Shown in pieces: positions 23,649 to 32,702 of a stretch of DNA of 37,993 nt. The notes below the pieces were generated by a model. The model did no database searches, was not told where the DNA came from, and worked only from the letters and a program-made list of their open reading frames with translations. The position numbers and the translations under genes were made by a program. Within the stretch, counting starts at the first letter, position 1. Every line of letters begins with the position of its first letter. The stretch lies in NCBI GenBank assembly GCA_003567805.1, contig PWYP01000103.1, positions 1 to 37,993 on the forward strand. The letters run 5' to 3'. Source of the DNA: PVC group bacterium. Lineage in GTDB: Bacteria; Verrucomicrobiota; Kiritimatiellia; UBA8416.

Positions 23649-24518
23649 CTACATCGCCAGTATACCGCAGACACCCCGATCCCGTCCTTGCAAATCCTGA
23701 AGCAGTTCTATTTCCCCAAAACCACTCTCCTGAAGCAAACGAGATACCGCCCCCCCCTGCTCGCTACCAATCTCCAGGAAAATTTTTCCATGCGGTTTGA
23801 GCACAATCGCTGCGTCAGCAATCAAATTCGTAATAAGATCTAACCCGGACATTCCGCCATCCAGCGCCAGATGCGGTTCATACTCGCGCACACTGCGCTC
23901 CAACGTCGCAAGTTCGTCGGACGGAATGTATGGGAGATTGGCAACGATGGCATCCAGCATTTCGGGTTCGACCACATCTCCCAAATCACCCGAATAGAAG
24001 ATAACATGCTCGTGCAGGCCTAACCGTTGGGCATTCTCTTTTGCAAGCGCAAGGGCCTCTTCACTGACATCAACGGCAAGATAGCGTGCGGCTGGCCGTG
24101 CGGCTGCCAAACTCAAGACAACGCAACCACTTCCCGTTCCAACATCAACAATACATGGCCTATCGGCCGCCCAGACCGACGAATCCTCCAGCACACGACG
24201 CACCAAGACTTCCGTTTCAGGACGCGGAATTAAAGCCCTACGATCCGTCTTGAACACGTGATCCATGAATCCCGTTTCACCAAGAACATGCTGCACGGGC
24301 TCTCCATCTCGTAAACGTTTAAGCCCGCGCCGCATGGCCTCTAGCTTTGTTTGCCGTAACAATTGATCACGATGTACATGCAATTCCAGCCGTGGAACCC
24401 CTAGCAAACGCGATAATAACATTTCGCATTTTAACCGCGCCTCTGTAACCCCTTGCTCCTCGAGATAGCGGTGCCCTAAATCTAATACATCCCGCAGAGG
24501 CTTTCCGTCAGATTCCAT
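23649..24518 (-). CDS. prmC: Release factor glutamine methyltransferase with variant NLPY motif
   Basis: A 289-aa PrmC/HemK methyltransferase. An N-terminal helical domain of about 75 residues binds the release factor. The link segment GEPVQHVLGETGF and IPRPETEVLV are characteristic. The SAM-binding motif is VDVGTGSG (124-131). The substrate motif normally NPPY reads NLPY (194-197), so the glutamine-clamping second position carries Leu. The remaining pattern is clearly PrmC, and the role should be N5-methylation of the GGQ glutamine of RF1 and RF2. It lies 9 bp after the gspM-like gene and is probably part of that operon. Confidence 0.93.
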   Translation of the reverse strand: MESDGKPLRDVLDLGHRYLEEQGVTEARLKCEMLLSRLLGVPRLELHVHRDQLLRQTKLEAMRRGLKRLRDGEPVQHVLGETGFMDHVFKTDRRALIPRPETEVLVRRVLEDSSVWAADRPCIVDVGTGSGCVVLSLAAARPAARYLAVDVSEEALALAKENAQRLGLHEHVIFYSGDLGDVVEPEMLDAIVANLPYIPSDELATLERSVREYEPHLALDGGMSGLDLITNLIADAAIVLKPHGKIFLEIGSEQGGAVSRLLQESGFGEIELLQDLQGRDRGVCGILAM

Positions 24519-24527
24519 ATGATATCC

Positions 24528-24995
24528 TTACAGTCGTTCGAGCCACACCACATCAATTGTTCCACTGATCCTACCGCGTCCATCAACGGCAAGGTCTATG
24601 TTCTGCGTTCGCACGGGCAGTCCACGCATCACCGTGAATGCATCAAACGCGTCCCCTGCGCTTTCCTCAGGCAGGCGCACGCTAGCTCGATGGAGACGAT
24701 GCGATCCAACCAGAACAGGATCAGGAAATGTTGCATCCCGTAAACCAGATGTAATCGTCTGCCGAATTTCAAAGGACATTGCCCCTCCTACCGCCCATCG
24801 ATCCGACAATTGAGATAACTGTTTAAAGTCTGCCTCCAACAGAGATAAGGAATCACGCGTTGCCGTTCGCCTGGAAATCTCTTGCTGAAGCGCATCGCGA
24901 TGAAAAATCTCTCCTAACGACCAGAAGCACATCACCAAAACCAACCCCAGCGATACTTGCAGGAAGATACGATAGTACGGCAATGTCAATTTCAT
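24528..24995 (-). CDS. GspM/PilO-like type II secretion or pilus assembly protein
   Basis: A 155-aa single-pass protein. A short cytoplasmic start is followed by a membrane helix (FLQVSLGLVLVMCFWSLGEI), a coiled-coil stretch (about 35-60, LQQEISRRTATRDSLSLLEA) and a small ferredoxin-like C-terminal domain. This matches the architecture of GspM and PilO rather than a clear sequence signature. It follows and overlaps the GspL-like gene (TAATG), the usual L-M order. In T2SS, L and M form the inner-membrane platform linking the ATPase to the pseudopilus. Confidence 0.65.
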   Translation of the reverse strand: MKLTLPYYRIFLQVSLGLVLVMCFWSLGEIFHRDALQQEISRRTATRDSLSLLEADFKQLSQLSDRWAVGGAMSFEIRQTITSGLRDATFPDPVLVGSHRLHRASVRLPEESAGDAFDAFTVMRGLPVRTQNIDLAVDGRGRISGTIDVVWLERL

Positions 24996-26350
24996 TACAT
25001 GTTCCTTTCGCCACGGATGCGATACTGCTTCATATCTCCGTCATCCTGTAAGATCTCTGCAGGCTCCATATGATAACCGTTTTCACGCAGAATCGATGCC
25101 ATCTCTCCCACTGAAACAGTCTTGGGCAACCAAAACCGAGCCTCAACGGACGCAGGAGAAAGAGCTAATGATTCCCAATATCCTTCATGCGCAGAACACC
25201 ATGCAGCCAGAGCCCCTGCCAACACGGAAAGATCATTCTCTAGATCGAAAGCAGCCAATAATGCCCGTCGTTCAGCAAATGCCTGTTCCGCTGCTACAAC
25301 TGCTTGCCAGCCGCGCGCATCAACAGTATATCCGGCTATCACGTTAACGGTTTGCTGAACCGATTGATCTTCCTGCCGCAATTGTTGCTGCACATAATAC
25401 CGACGCCCCCAACCAACCGAGGCAAGCACAAGAGCAGCCAATATGCATAAAACGCCACTCTGTAAATAGCGTCGTACGAGCTTTTTCTCCAGTCTCGCCT
25501 CTCCCCGCTCACCAGCAAGAGCTGCAACACGCCAAGAGCCTGGTAATAATGCGCGCTCTGCAAGCACACGAGCCAGATAAAACTCACCGTCAGGAAGCAT
25601 ATGCATGTGCTCGGATGACACACCTTCGAATGATGCACAAAAAGCAGCTGTGCACTCTTCGTCCCCTCCAATCCACCAATGTAGCGGCGCATCTTTAAAA
25701 TTACCATTTGCGGACGTTTGTTTCTGCAGGTTGATCATGCGCATCAAACGTTCAATGTCATATCCGTCTATTGTGTGACTACTCCAGTACACGCCATTCA
25801 CACCGCAAACAACCACTACCGATTTCCTACGGCACCACACGATCACTTGTAGCACATCTGCGGGTGCAGCAGGAACACTGGACCATAGAGCGACCCCTTC
25901 GTGGTCAAACAAAGGAGCTGTTACATCCGTTTCCAAGAGTTGTTCTTCCATCTGCCCCAAGTCGCTCTTACGCGCAAAAACAGCCAATGCTGCCCTGCCT
26001 TCGCCCGCAATGGGAACACTACCCTCGTTCTTGCCATTAGGATCACTGAAAACATATGCGCAATCTTCCAAGGGGAAAGGCAACTTTGTATCCAAAACAG
26101 AAGGCAAAATTTGGCGCACTTTGCGGACACTCTGTAGCGGTGTTTTCAACCAGGCGGTCATACCGACCCCCGGCTGTATACCAGCTAACACGATCCCCTG
26201 ATCTTGCCTCATTTCCTCGGATGTCAAAGAAACAGGATGCCAGGAAATACGCGTCCCCTGTCGATGCGCCCGCACAGCCAGTGGCTGCCCATCACCATAA
26301 TCAATGGCAATCACATGTCGCGCCCAGGATATGAGTCCCTGCTTACTCAT
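24995..26350 (-). CDS. GspL-like type II secretion inner-membrane protein
   Basis: A 451-aa protein with a cytoplasmic actin-like region of about 290 residues. Early strands VIAIDYGDGQPLAVRAHRQG and the segment LPSVLDTKLPFPLEDCAYVF are the PilM/GspL hallmark. One membrane helix follows (about 298-315, SGVLCILAALVLASVGWG), then a periplasmic coiled coil and a ferredoxin-like domain of GspL type. GspL recruits the GspE ATPase and pairs with GspM. No ATPase, secretin, platform GspF or pseudopilin gene lies in the window. It starts four bases into the upstream small membrane-protein gene (ATGA overlap), so the three proteins are probably made together. Confidence 0.8.
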   Translation of the reverse strand: MSKQGLISWARHVIAIDYGDGQPLAVRAHRQGTRISWHPVSLTSEEMRQDQGIVLAGIQPGVGMTAWLKTPLQSVRKVRQILPSVLDTKLPFPLEDCAYVFSDPNGKNEGSVPIAGEGRAALAVFARKSDLGQMEEQLLETDVTAPLFDHEGVALWSSVPAAPADVLQVIVWCRRKSVVVVCGVNGVYWSSHTIDGYDIERLMRMINLQKQTSANGNFKDAPLHWWIGGDEECTAAFCASFEGVSSEHMHMLPDGEFYLARVLAERALLPGSWRVAALAGERGEARLEKKLVRRYLQSGVLCILAALVLASVGWGRRYYVQQQLRQEDQSVQQTVNVIAGYTVDARGWQAVVAAEQAFAERRALLAAFDLENDLSVLAGALAAWCSAHEGYWESLALSPASVEARFWLPKTVSVGEMASILRENGYHMEPAEILQDDGDMKQYRIRGERNM

Positions 26351-26625
26351 GATACGGGTCCCAAGTCGTGTCCCCCGGAAATATGGTGTTGTTTACGACG
26401 ACGCAAATCATCCAAATAGCTAAGCACCTTACATAAACCCCATAAAAAACCGGATAGCATCAAATAAACACCACCCAACCATAACACCACACGGTGCCGT
26501 TGATGAACATACAATAGCAAAAGCCCCCCCCCAAGCAAACCAGCAGCAGCAGAAAAAGCGAATAGCACCTGCCGTAGGCGACGATAACTCCGCCAGACAG
26601 TACGTCTTCGTCGAAACATTTTCAT
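26347..26625 (-). CDS. Small two-helix membrane protein upstream of gspL-like gene
   Basis: A 92-aa protein with a very basic N-terminus (MKMFRRRRTVWRSYRRLRQV), two hydrophobic helices separated by a short QRHR loop (about 22-41 and 46-64), and a basic tail. Both ends should be cytoplasmic. I do not recognise it. ATG 26625 has AGGA immediately upstream and AGGAGA further back; ATG 26619 is an alternative. The frame that extends to 26712 has no support. It is first in the minus-strand unit with the GspL-like, GspM-like and prmC genes, so it may serve the secretion platform. Confidence 0.65.
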   Translation of the reverse strand: MKMFRRRRTVWRSYRRLRQVLFAFSAAAGLLGGGLLLLYVHQRHRVVLWLGGVYLMLSGFLWGLCKVLSYLDDLRRRKQHHISGGHDLGPVS

Positions 26626-26743
26626 TTTCCTGCTCTCCTTGCCTCGGTACCACAAAACCGCACCACGAGCATGATACGGAATGTGCAAATCACAAAAACA
26701 TGATAGTATCACGACGAGTTTGCAACCTTCAACCGATTAAATC

Positions 26744-26772
26744 TTGCACGAAACGCTCATTACCCTGATAGT
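26744..26772 (+). promoter_or_regulatory. Weak candidate promoter of the prolyl-isomerase operon
   Basis: TTGCAC (26744-26749), a 17-bp spacer and GATAGT (26767-26772) face the isomerase gene in the divergent intergenic region. Only the first half of the -35 matches consensus. Confidence 0.3.
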
Positions 26773-26814
26773 GGCTCATTCAAATAGAGAAAAACCATCA
26801 AAACAAGCGGAAAG

Positions 26815-27705
26815 ATGAAAGTTATGATTACCATTAATGGAGAACCTCTACCACAGGAAGCCATCGATTTCGAATATCGCCGTATTCGCCAGTATTACAC
26901 GAATCATATGTCGCCCGAACAACTCAAGGCAAACGATGACAAATTGCGCAAGCAGGCCGTTGAGCAGGCCATTGGAGCAAAGCTATTGCTCAATGAAGCC
27001 AGCCGTTTGGACATTACAGTCCCTGACGATTTGATCGACCGGAAAATCCAACCGATTATCGAGCAGTCCGGCGGCCCCGAGGTTTTTGCACAACGGCTCA
27101 AGGAAAACGGCGTTACGGAGCAACAGCTGCGCGACAACATTGCGGAAGGCTGCAAAGTAGACCTACTGATCGAAAAAATCTGCGAAGGGCTGTCGGATCC
27201 CACCGAAGAAGAAATGAAGGCATTCTTCGATAATAATAAGGAAAATTATGTTCAACAGGAACGGGTAGCTGCGTCTCACATCTTGATTCGTCCCAATTCC
27301 GACAGCGATGATGATCGCGTAACCGCCGAATCGCGTCTTGAAGGCATTGCGCAGGAGATTCGCGATGGAAAAGATTTTGCAGAGCTGGCAGCACAGCACT
27401 CCGAGTGTCCCAGTGGCAAACAAAACGGAGGTAGCCTCGGTTGGTTCAGTCGCGGCATGATGGTTCCTGAATTCGAGCAGGCTGCTTTTGAGATGGCCGT
27501 TGGCGAAATCAGCGACATTATCGAAACCCAATTTGGTTTTCATATCATCATGAAAACAGCCGAGGATGAAGGCGGACAGGCTGGATTTGAAGAATCCCGC
27601 GAAAAAATCCGTGAATTGATTCGCCATGACCAACGCGGCAAGTGTGTGGCAGCTTATGTTGCTGATTTAAAAGAGAAAGCCGACATTCAAGATACCGCAG
27701 CATGA
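26815..27705 (+). CDS. SurA/parvulin-type peptidyl-prolyl isomerase, no signal peptide
   Basis: A 296-aa protein with an N-terminal SurA-like helical chaperone region (about 1-135) and one parvulin domain (about 145-250). The parvulin landmarks are AASHILIRP, DGKDFAELAAQHSECPSGKQ, GGSLGWFSRGMMVPEFEQAA and TQFGFHIIM. It catalyses proline cis-trans isomerisation and probably assists folding. The N-terminus (MKVMITINGEPLPQ) starts directly with folded-domain sequence and has no export signal, unusual for this architecture, which is normally periplasmic or lipid-anchored. AGCGGAAAG precedes the ATG. The next gene's start overlaps its stop (ATGA). Confidence 0.9.
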   Translation: MKVMITINGEPLPQEAIDFEYRRIRQYYTNHMSPEQLKANDDKLRKQAVEQAIGAKLLLNEASRLDITVPDDLIDRKIQPIIEQSGGPEVFAQRLKENGVTEQQLRDNIAEGCKVDLLIEKICEGLSDPTEEEMKAFFDNNKENYVQQERVAASHILIRPNSDSDDDRVTAESRLEGIAQEIRDGKDFAELAAQHSECPSGKQNGGSLGWFSRGMMVPEFEQAAFEMAVGEISDIIETQFGFHIIMKTAEDEGGQAGFEESREKIRELIRHDQRGKCVAAYVADLKEKADIQDTAA

Positions 27706-29078
27706 GAGAATATGACGTAATCGTTGTCGGTAGCGGTGGAGGCACGAAGATTGCCATGCCTTGTGCCAAACAAGGCATGCGTGTTGCCCTAATTGAAAAG
27801 GACGATTTTGGAGGAACCTGCCTGAATCGGGGCTGCATTCCATCCAAAATGCTAATCCATCCGGCTGAAGTAGCTGATCTTGCCCGGAATAGTCAAGCCA
27901 TCGGACTTGATGGCAAAGCGGATCTGCGCTTTGCAGATGTTATGTCTCGCATCAAAAGCGATGTAACCCAGACGTCAGAGGAGAACCGCGAAAAGCACAA
28001 AAACTTTCCCGGTATCACCTACTACGGTGACCATGCTTTCTTTCTCGAAAATCATGTGCTGCAAGTTGGCAAGGAAACCATTACAGCACCAAAGATCTTT
28101 CTTGCAACAGGAAGTCGTCCGCAAATTCCGGACATGCCCGGATTGCAGAACACCCCTTACATAACAAGCAAGGAAGCGCTACAGCTTCCCGCTCCTCCCA
28201 AAAGTCTGCTGGTCATTGGTGCAGGCTATATTGCCACGGAACTCGGTGGAGCATATGCTATTTATGGGTCGCAAGTACATTTTCTGGTTCGTAGCCGCTT
28301 TCTCAGAGGCTTGGATATCGACATTAGTGACGAGTTCGAGCGCGTATTCAAGCGCCACAGTAACGTGCACCGCCCTTTTAGCATCGAATCGATTGAGCAT
28401 GATGGCAATACGTTTAAAATTCACGGCACATTGAATGGGAATCCCACGCCACCGGTGGAGGGCGAAAATGTACTCGTTGCTACAGGAGTTGTCCCAAATA
28501 CGGATGATCTTGGAATAGAGAATACGAATATCAAACTCACCCCTGAAGGCTTTATACGTGTCAATGCGAGACTGGAGACCGATGTTCCTGGGGTGTATGC
28601 CTTGGGAGATTGTGTCGGAAACTATTTATTCCGGCATACGGTAAATTATGAGGGGGAATACTTGATGCGGTCTGTATTCAAAAAAAATACAGGGTCATCT
28701 TCCATTGATTACGGCCCCGTTCCCTATGCCGTATTCACCGTGCCCCAGATTGCCGGGGTGGGCATGACTGAGGAACAAGCCGCAGCGCTAAACCTCCCTG
28801 TCATTGTTGGCAAGGCGGCATATGCCGATAGCACCCCCGGGATGGCACGCGCATCTGATCATGGCTTTGCCAAGGTTATTTTCGACAAGGAACACCGAAA
28901 ATTACTGGGAGCGCATATTATCGGGGAAGAAGCATCATCCATGATTCACCTTTTCATTGCCATGATGAAAAAAGAAGGAACGCTGGATGATCTTTTGGAC
29001 ATGATTTTTATTCATCCGGCACTCGCGGAAGTCGCTCGCGATGCGATCCGCAACGCAGCGACCAAACTTCCGCAATAG
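27702..29078 (+). CDS. Class I pyridine nucleotide-disulfide oxidoreductase (dihydrolipoamide dehydrogenase/mycothione reductase-like)
   Basis: A 458-aa FAD/NAD(P)H flavoprotein. The FAD-binding start is VIVVGSGGGT, where the third Gly of GXGXXG is Thr. The redox pair is GGTCLNRGCIPSK (C40, C45), the second nucleotide site VIGAGYIATE, the FAD tail GVYALGDC, and the C-terminal acid-base pair H438-P-X3-E443 in IHPALAE. The HPALAE ending and variant glycine motif lean towards the mycothione-reductase-like branch rather than classical Lpd. No 2-oxoacid dehydrogenase genes are nearby to supply a lipoyl substrate. It overlaps the isomerase gene by 4 bp. Actual disulfide substrate unknown. Confidence 0.88.
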   Translation: MREYDVIVVGSGGGTKIAMPCAKQGMRVALIEKDDFGGTCLNRGCIPSKMLIHPAEVADLARNSQAIGLDGKADLRFADVMSRIKSDVTQTSEENREKHKNFPGITYYGDHAFFLENHVLQVGKETITAPKIFLATGSRPQIPDMPGLQNTPYITSKEALQLPAPPKSLLVIGAGYIATELGGAYAIYGSQVHFLVRSRFLRGLDIDISDEFERVFKRHSNVHRPFSIESIEHDGNTFKIHGTLNGNPTPPVEGENVLVATGVVPNTDDLGIENTNIKLTPEGFIRVNARLETDVPGVYALGDCVGNYLFRHTVNYEGEYLMRSVFKKNTGSSSIDYGPVPYAVFTVPQIAGVGMTEEQAAALNLPVIVGKAAYADSTPGMARASDHGFAKVIFDKEHRKLLGAHIIGEEASSMIHLFIAMMKKEGTLDDLLDMIFIHPALAEVARDAIRNAATKLPQ

Positions 29079-29157
29079 CAGCATACATCCACATACTTGT
29101 ATGGATTATCCAACCAATGCGGCTTGACTTTCTGTTCCGCTTTCACAGTATGAGCGC

Positions 29158-30078
29158 ATGTTTAAATTCCTATTACAACGCCTGCTCATTGCGATACCCG
29201 TATTATGGGTAGCCATAACGATTGCATTCATACTCGTTCGATTGGCTCCCGGTGGTCCCTTTACCGATGAGAGAGCATATCCTCCTCACACCTTAGAACA
29301 ACTGCAGCGTCATTACGGCCTCGACGCGCCGTTGCCCGTCCAATATGTCCGTTATCTTGCGGGCTTATTACGTGGAGACCTCGGCCCCTCTCTCACCCAG
29401 GGCGGCAGGACCGTTCAGGAAGTCATCACCACAGCACTGCCCATTTCATTGGAGTTGGGGGCGTGGGCACTGCTTGTCGCGATGCTAATCGGAATCCCTG
29501 CCGGATTAGCTTCTGCCTTGAAACCGGGATCCGCTCTGGATCATGCCACCATGGCATCGGCCCTTATTGGTATTTGCATCCCTCCATTCGTTTTAGGGCC
29601 TCTACTGGTTTTGTTCTTTTCCCTGCAACTGGGCTGGGTTCATGCTGCCGGATGGAACACTGCATCAGATCGCATTTTACCATCCATCACACTCGGGATT
29701 GTCTATGCTGCCTATATCGCCCGGTTAGCAAGGGCAGGCCTACTCGAAGTGCTCCCCATGGATTACATTCGAACGGCCCATGCCAAAGGACTACATCCCG
29801 TACGAGTAATTGGCATCCACGCCCTGAAACCGGGCATCCTACCCGTAGTTTCTTTCATGGGGCCGGCAATCGCAGGGCTTATCTCCGGTTCCTTCGTTGT
29901 GGAAACCCTTTTCCATATCCCTGGCTTAGGACGCGTCTTTGTGTCTGCCGCATTTAATCGTGACTACACGCTTGTGCTCGGACTTGTTGCGTTCTATGCC
30001 GCCCTTGTCATCGCCTGCAACACGCTTGTAGATGTAGTGCTAGCTTTACTGAACCCTCGCATCAAATTGAACCCATGA
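29158..30078 (+). CDS. OppB/DppB-like peptide ABC transporter permease
   Basis: A 306-aa six-helix permease. It begins with LLQRLLIAIPVLWVAITIAF and LVRLAPGGPF, has the DLGPSL loop, and the cytoplasmic EAA loop around IRTAHAKGLHPVRVIGIHAL. The ending VDVVLALLNPRIKL is typical for OppB. Its length is normal for the family, unlike the fused protein at 14629. A TTGACT -35-like box (29124-29129) lies just upstream with an unclear -10. ATG overlap (ATGA) couples it to the OppC gene. No binding protein or ATPase is adjacent. Confidence 0.93.
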   Translation: MFKFLLQRLLIAIPVLWVAITIAFILVRLAPGGPFTDERAYPPHTLEQLQRHYGLDAPLPVQYVRYLAGLLRGDLGPSLTQGGRTVQEVITTALPISLELGAWALLVAMLIGIPAGLASALKPGSALDHATMASALIGICIPPFVLGPLLVLFFSLQLGWVHAAGWNTASDRILPSITLGIVYAAYIARLARAGLLEVLPMDYIRTAHAKGLHPVRVIGIHALKPGILPVVSFMGPAIAGLISGSFVVETLFHIPGLGRVFVSAAFNRDYTLVLGLVAFYAALVIACNTLVDVVLALLNPRIKLNP

Positions 30079-30935
30079 AAATACGCCTGTCTGACCCAGC
30101 AAGAAATATTGCCAAACGTTTTTTTCGGAATCGTCTCGCTCGCATATCTCTCGTCATCGTTATTTTGCTTTCGTTAGCAGCCGTTGCCGCCCCACTATTG
30201 TCTCCTTACGCATACGACTATCAGAATCTCGACCTAGGGCCTGTCCCTCCCCAAGCGGGCCATTGGCTCGGAACCGACGATCTTGGACGCGATCTTTTTA
30301 CACGATTGCTCTATGGTGGACGCGTCTCGCTAGCCGTTGGTTTGGCCGCGACACTGGTGGCATTGGGTATTGGCGTAAGCTACGGCACCATCTCGGGGTA
30401 CGCAGGCGGAAGAACGGATCAAATCCTCATGCGCATCGTGGATGCACTATACGCCCTGCCCTTTACCGTATTTGTGATTATTCTCATGGTGGTCTTTGGG
30501 CGCAACATCCTATTGCTCTTTGTTGCCATCGGGGCCGTTGAATGGCTTACCATGGCAAGAATCGTTCGCGGGCAAGTGCTCGCACTGAAAGACCAAACCT
30601 ACATCCGTGCAGCGCGCGCGCTTGGGTTTTCTCATCTACGCATCATGGTACGCCATATGATCCCCAACATGATCGGCCCCGTGATTGTCTACACAACCCT
30701 CACCATTCCGCGCGTCATCCTGCTGGAGTCATTCCTGAGCTTTCTTGGATTAGGCGTACAGCCCCCCATGAGCTCATGGGGACTTTTAATCCGTGATGGC
30801 GCACGAGCCATGGAAAGTTACCCGTGGCTTCTTATCGTACCGGGCACAACGCTCTGCGTCGCACTCTTTGCACTCAATAGCATGGGGGACGCCTTACGCG
30901 ATGCCATGGACCCCCGCCATCAGCGTGCGTCTTAG
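30075..30935 (+). CDS. OppC/DppC-like peptide ABC transporter permease
   Basis: A 286-aa permease with the short N-terminal TM (ISLVIVILLSLAAVAAPLLS), then HWLGTDDLGRDLFTRLLYGG, the family landmark after the first loop, and the EAA loop IRAARALGFSHLRIMVRHMI. It ends NSMGDALRDAMDPRHQ. Its size is normal, in contrast to the 400-residue DppC-like protein at 17946. The stop codon (TAG) shares two bases with the convergent stop (TAA) of the following minus-strand gene. Confidence 0.93.
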   Translation: MKIRLSDPARNIAKRFFRNRLARISLVIVILLSLAAVAAPLLSPYAYDYQNLDLGPVPPQAGHWLGTDDLGRDLFTRLLYGGRVSLAVGLAATLVALGIGVSYGTISGYAGGRTDQILMRIVDALYALPFTVFVIILMVVFGRNILLLFVAIGAVEWLTMARIVRGQVLALKDQTYIRAARALGFSHLRIMVRHMIPNMIGPVIVYTTLTIPRVILLESFLSFLGLGVQPPMSSWGLLIRDGARAMESYPWLLIVPGTTLCVALFALNSMGDALRDAMDPRHQRAS

Positions 30936-32560
30936 AATGGCGAAAACGCTGTAGCAAATGCATTACGAATTGCATTGATATCCGCAGCCGGAATCAACAT
31001 AACCTGTTCGATGCCCTTCCCTGCTCGCCATGCAGCATAAACGAATCCCTCGCCTTTTTCGGGGAAAGTGGGCATTTCCGTCGGCGAAAACGTCTGCATC
31101 ATATGAAACAAAGCCAGATAGTCATAACGCGCAACGACAAATGGCAACACAGGCGCATCGATGCGATCCAGCAATGCTTGCCCCGCAGCAGACACGTCCC
31201 CTTCGGCGCCATCTAACAAGCGAATCGCCTTTGCTAAACCAGCATCATCCGTAACACCAAATACCAATCCGTCTGATGTCGCAGCATAATCATACCCCGA
31301 AAAAAAGGAGCTCATCATTTTCTGGATCATCTCAAACTGCTCCGTATCGACCTCATCCCCACCAGCTTCCTCCATCTTAGCCCGAAAGGTCTCCTCGTCG
31401 AGATCCATTGTCCATCGATAAACATCGACGCCTTCAACGACGCGAGATTCAGCTTGCGACATGGAGAAACCTGATTCTGCCATGCTGCTCTGGTATGCTT
31501 CATTAGCCATGAGATCTATCATTTTCTGTAACACACTGGTAGCATCGTCAATCCGCATACCACTGCTCAAACGAAAGCCCTCTTCAGACGACATGTTTGC
31601 CGTCAAGAACCATGGAGCACCTGCCGTCTGCAACGCTGGCTCAAACATGGCCTCAAGCAACTCTGGCTCCATGGAAAAATCACCAGGCATGCTCTGCAAC
31701 CACGTAATGTAATACTTCACCACACGTTGCAAAAGTCCCTCTGGCACTTCATACTTGCCTGCGACAATGCCAAAAAGATTGTCGCCTTCCAAGCTGACGA
31801 GCCAAGCCGGATCGATACCTTCAAGAGAAGTAACGATGCCTTCTAATGCCCGGCCTGCTGCAGGCGTTATACGCGAGCGAAGTTCCAGTCCTGTGTCACG
31901 GACACTAAGGCCCGTTTCGTATAATGCAATTTGCTCAAAAGCCGCCCGATATAAACCAAACATTTGGTCGAACATAACAGCATGCTCATGGCCATCCGGC
32001 ATTGCCTGCGTCATCATCTCTTCAATATTACCAAACAGCGTAAAAATATGTTGCGGCGCAACCTGTGTACGCAATACGCCAGGCACAGGTGGAAGTTCCT
32101 GCGGCAGACCTGTAGAAAGTGCCAAATCCAGAATCTCAGCATTATTTGCCAGAACGACCCTGTTTTCCAGTACCTGAGCTGCACCTTGATCTGTTACATA
32201 TCGACCATCTACCGGTTCCGGCAGCATGACACCCTGCGCAGCAAGGAGCGCCCCCAGAAATGTTTCCGCAGCACCCGCTGTCTTTACATCAACAACGAAC
32301 CCATACGATTCCGCATCTCCAACATAAATATGCAACCCAACCGGAGCATCACGATCCACTTGGGCATATCCCGGAACCATCATGTTGAGCATCATCGGTG
32401 CCGTTCCCAACTGCGGGGCTTCAAAAACCTGGGCAACCTGAAATAACTGCGCGTGCAACGCGGAAATACTCTCCAGATAGACCGACATCACTCTGCCAGC
32501 ACCAAAACTGATCTGGGCAGAAAGTCCAACAAAAACAATGCGTAATAACATCCGCTTCAT
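30932..32560 (-). CDS. Secreted protein of unknown function, 542 aa
   Basis: A 542-aa protein with a signal peptide (MKRMLLRIVFVGLSAQISFG, cleavage near residue 22) and no other membrane segment. The mature part is acidic, Met- and Ala-rich, with alternating strands and helices, for example LEGIDPAWLVSLEGDNLFGI and SGYDYAATSDGLVFGVTDDA. This faintly recalls periplasmic DUF3352-like repeats, but I cannot assign a family. ATG 32560 has AGGAGG 5 bp upstream, which decides against the longer frame to 32578. It ends in a convergent overlap with the OppC gene. Confidence 0.75.
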   Translation of the reverse strand: MKRMLLRIVFVGLSAQISFGAGRVMSVYLESISALHAQLFQVAQVFEAPQLGTAPMMLNMMVPGYAQVDRDAPVGLHIYVGDAESYGFVVDVKTAGAAETFLGALLAAQGVMLPEPVDGRYVTDQGAAQVLENRVVLANNAEILDLALSTGLPQELPPVPGVLRTQVAPQHIFTLFGNIEEMMTQAMPDGHEHAVMFDQMFGLYRAAFEQIALYETGLSVRDTGLELRSRITPAAGRALEGIVTSLEGIDPAWLVSLEGDNLFGIVAGKYEVPEGLLQRVVKYYITWLQSMPGDFSMEPELLEAMFEPALQTAGAPWFLTANMSSEEGFRLSSGMRIDDATSVLQKMIDLMANEAYQSSMAESGFSMSQAESRVVEGVDVYRWTMDLDEETFRAKMEEAGGDEVDTEQFEMIQKMMSSFFSGYDYAATSDGLVFGVTDDAGLAKAIRLLDGAEGDVSAAGQALLDRIDAPVLPFVVARYDYLALFHMMQTFSPTEMPTFPEKGEGFVYAAWRAGKGIEQVMLIPAADINAIRNAFATAFSPF

Positions 32561-32702
32561 GATTCCTCCTAGTTGCACATAACAATATCGCAGAGTAGCA
32601 TCCTATAGCTGCATGGTAATGTCAAATCATGATCCCTCGACACTCATTCAGATAACATGTAATTTTTGCATTTTACGTTTATGCGTTTATAGTACTACAC
32701 AC

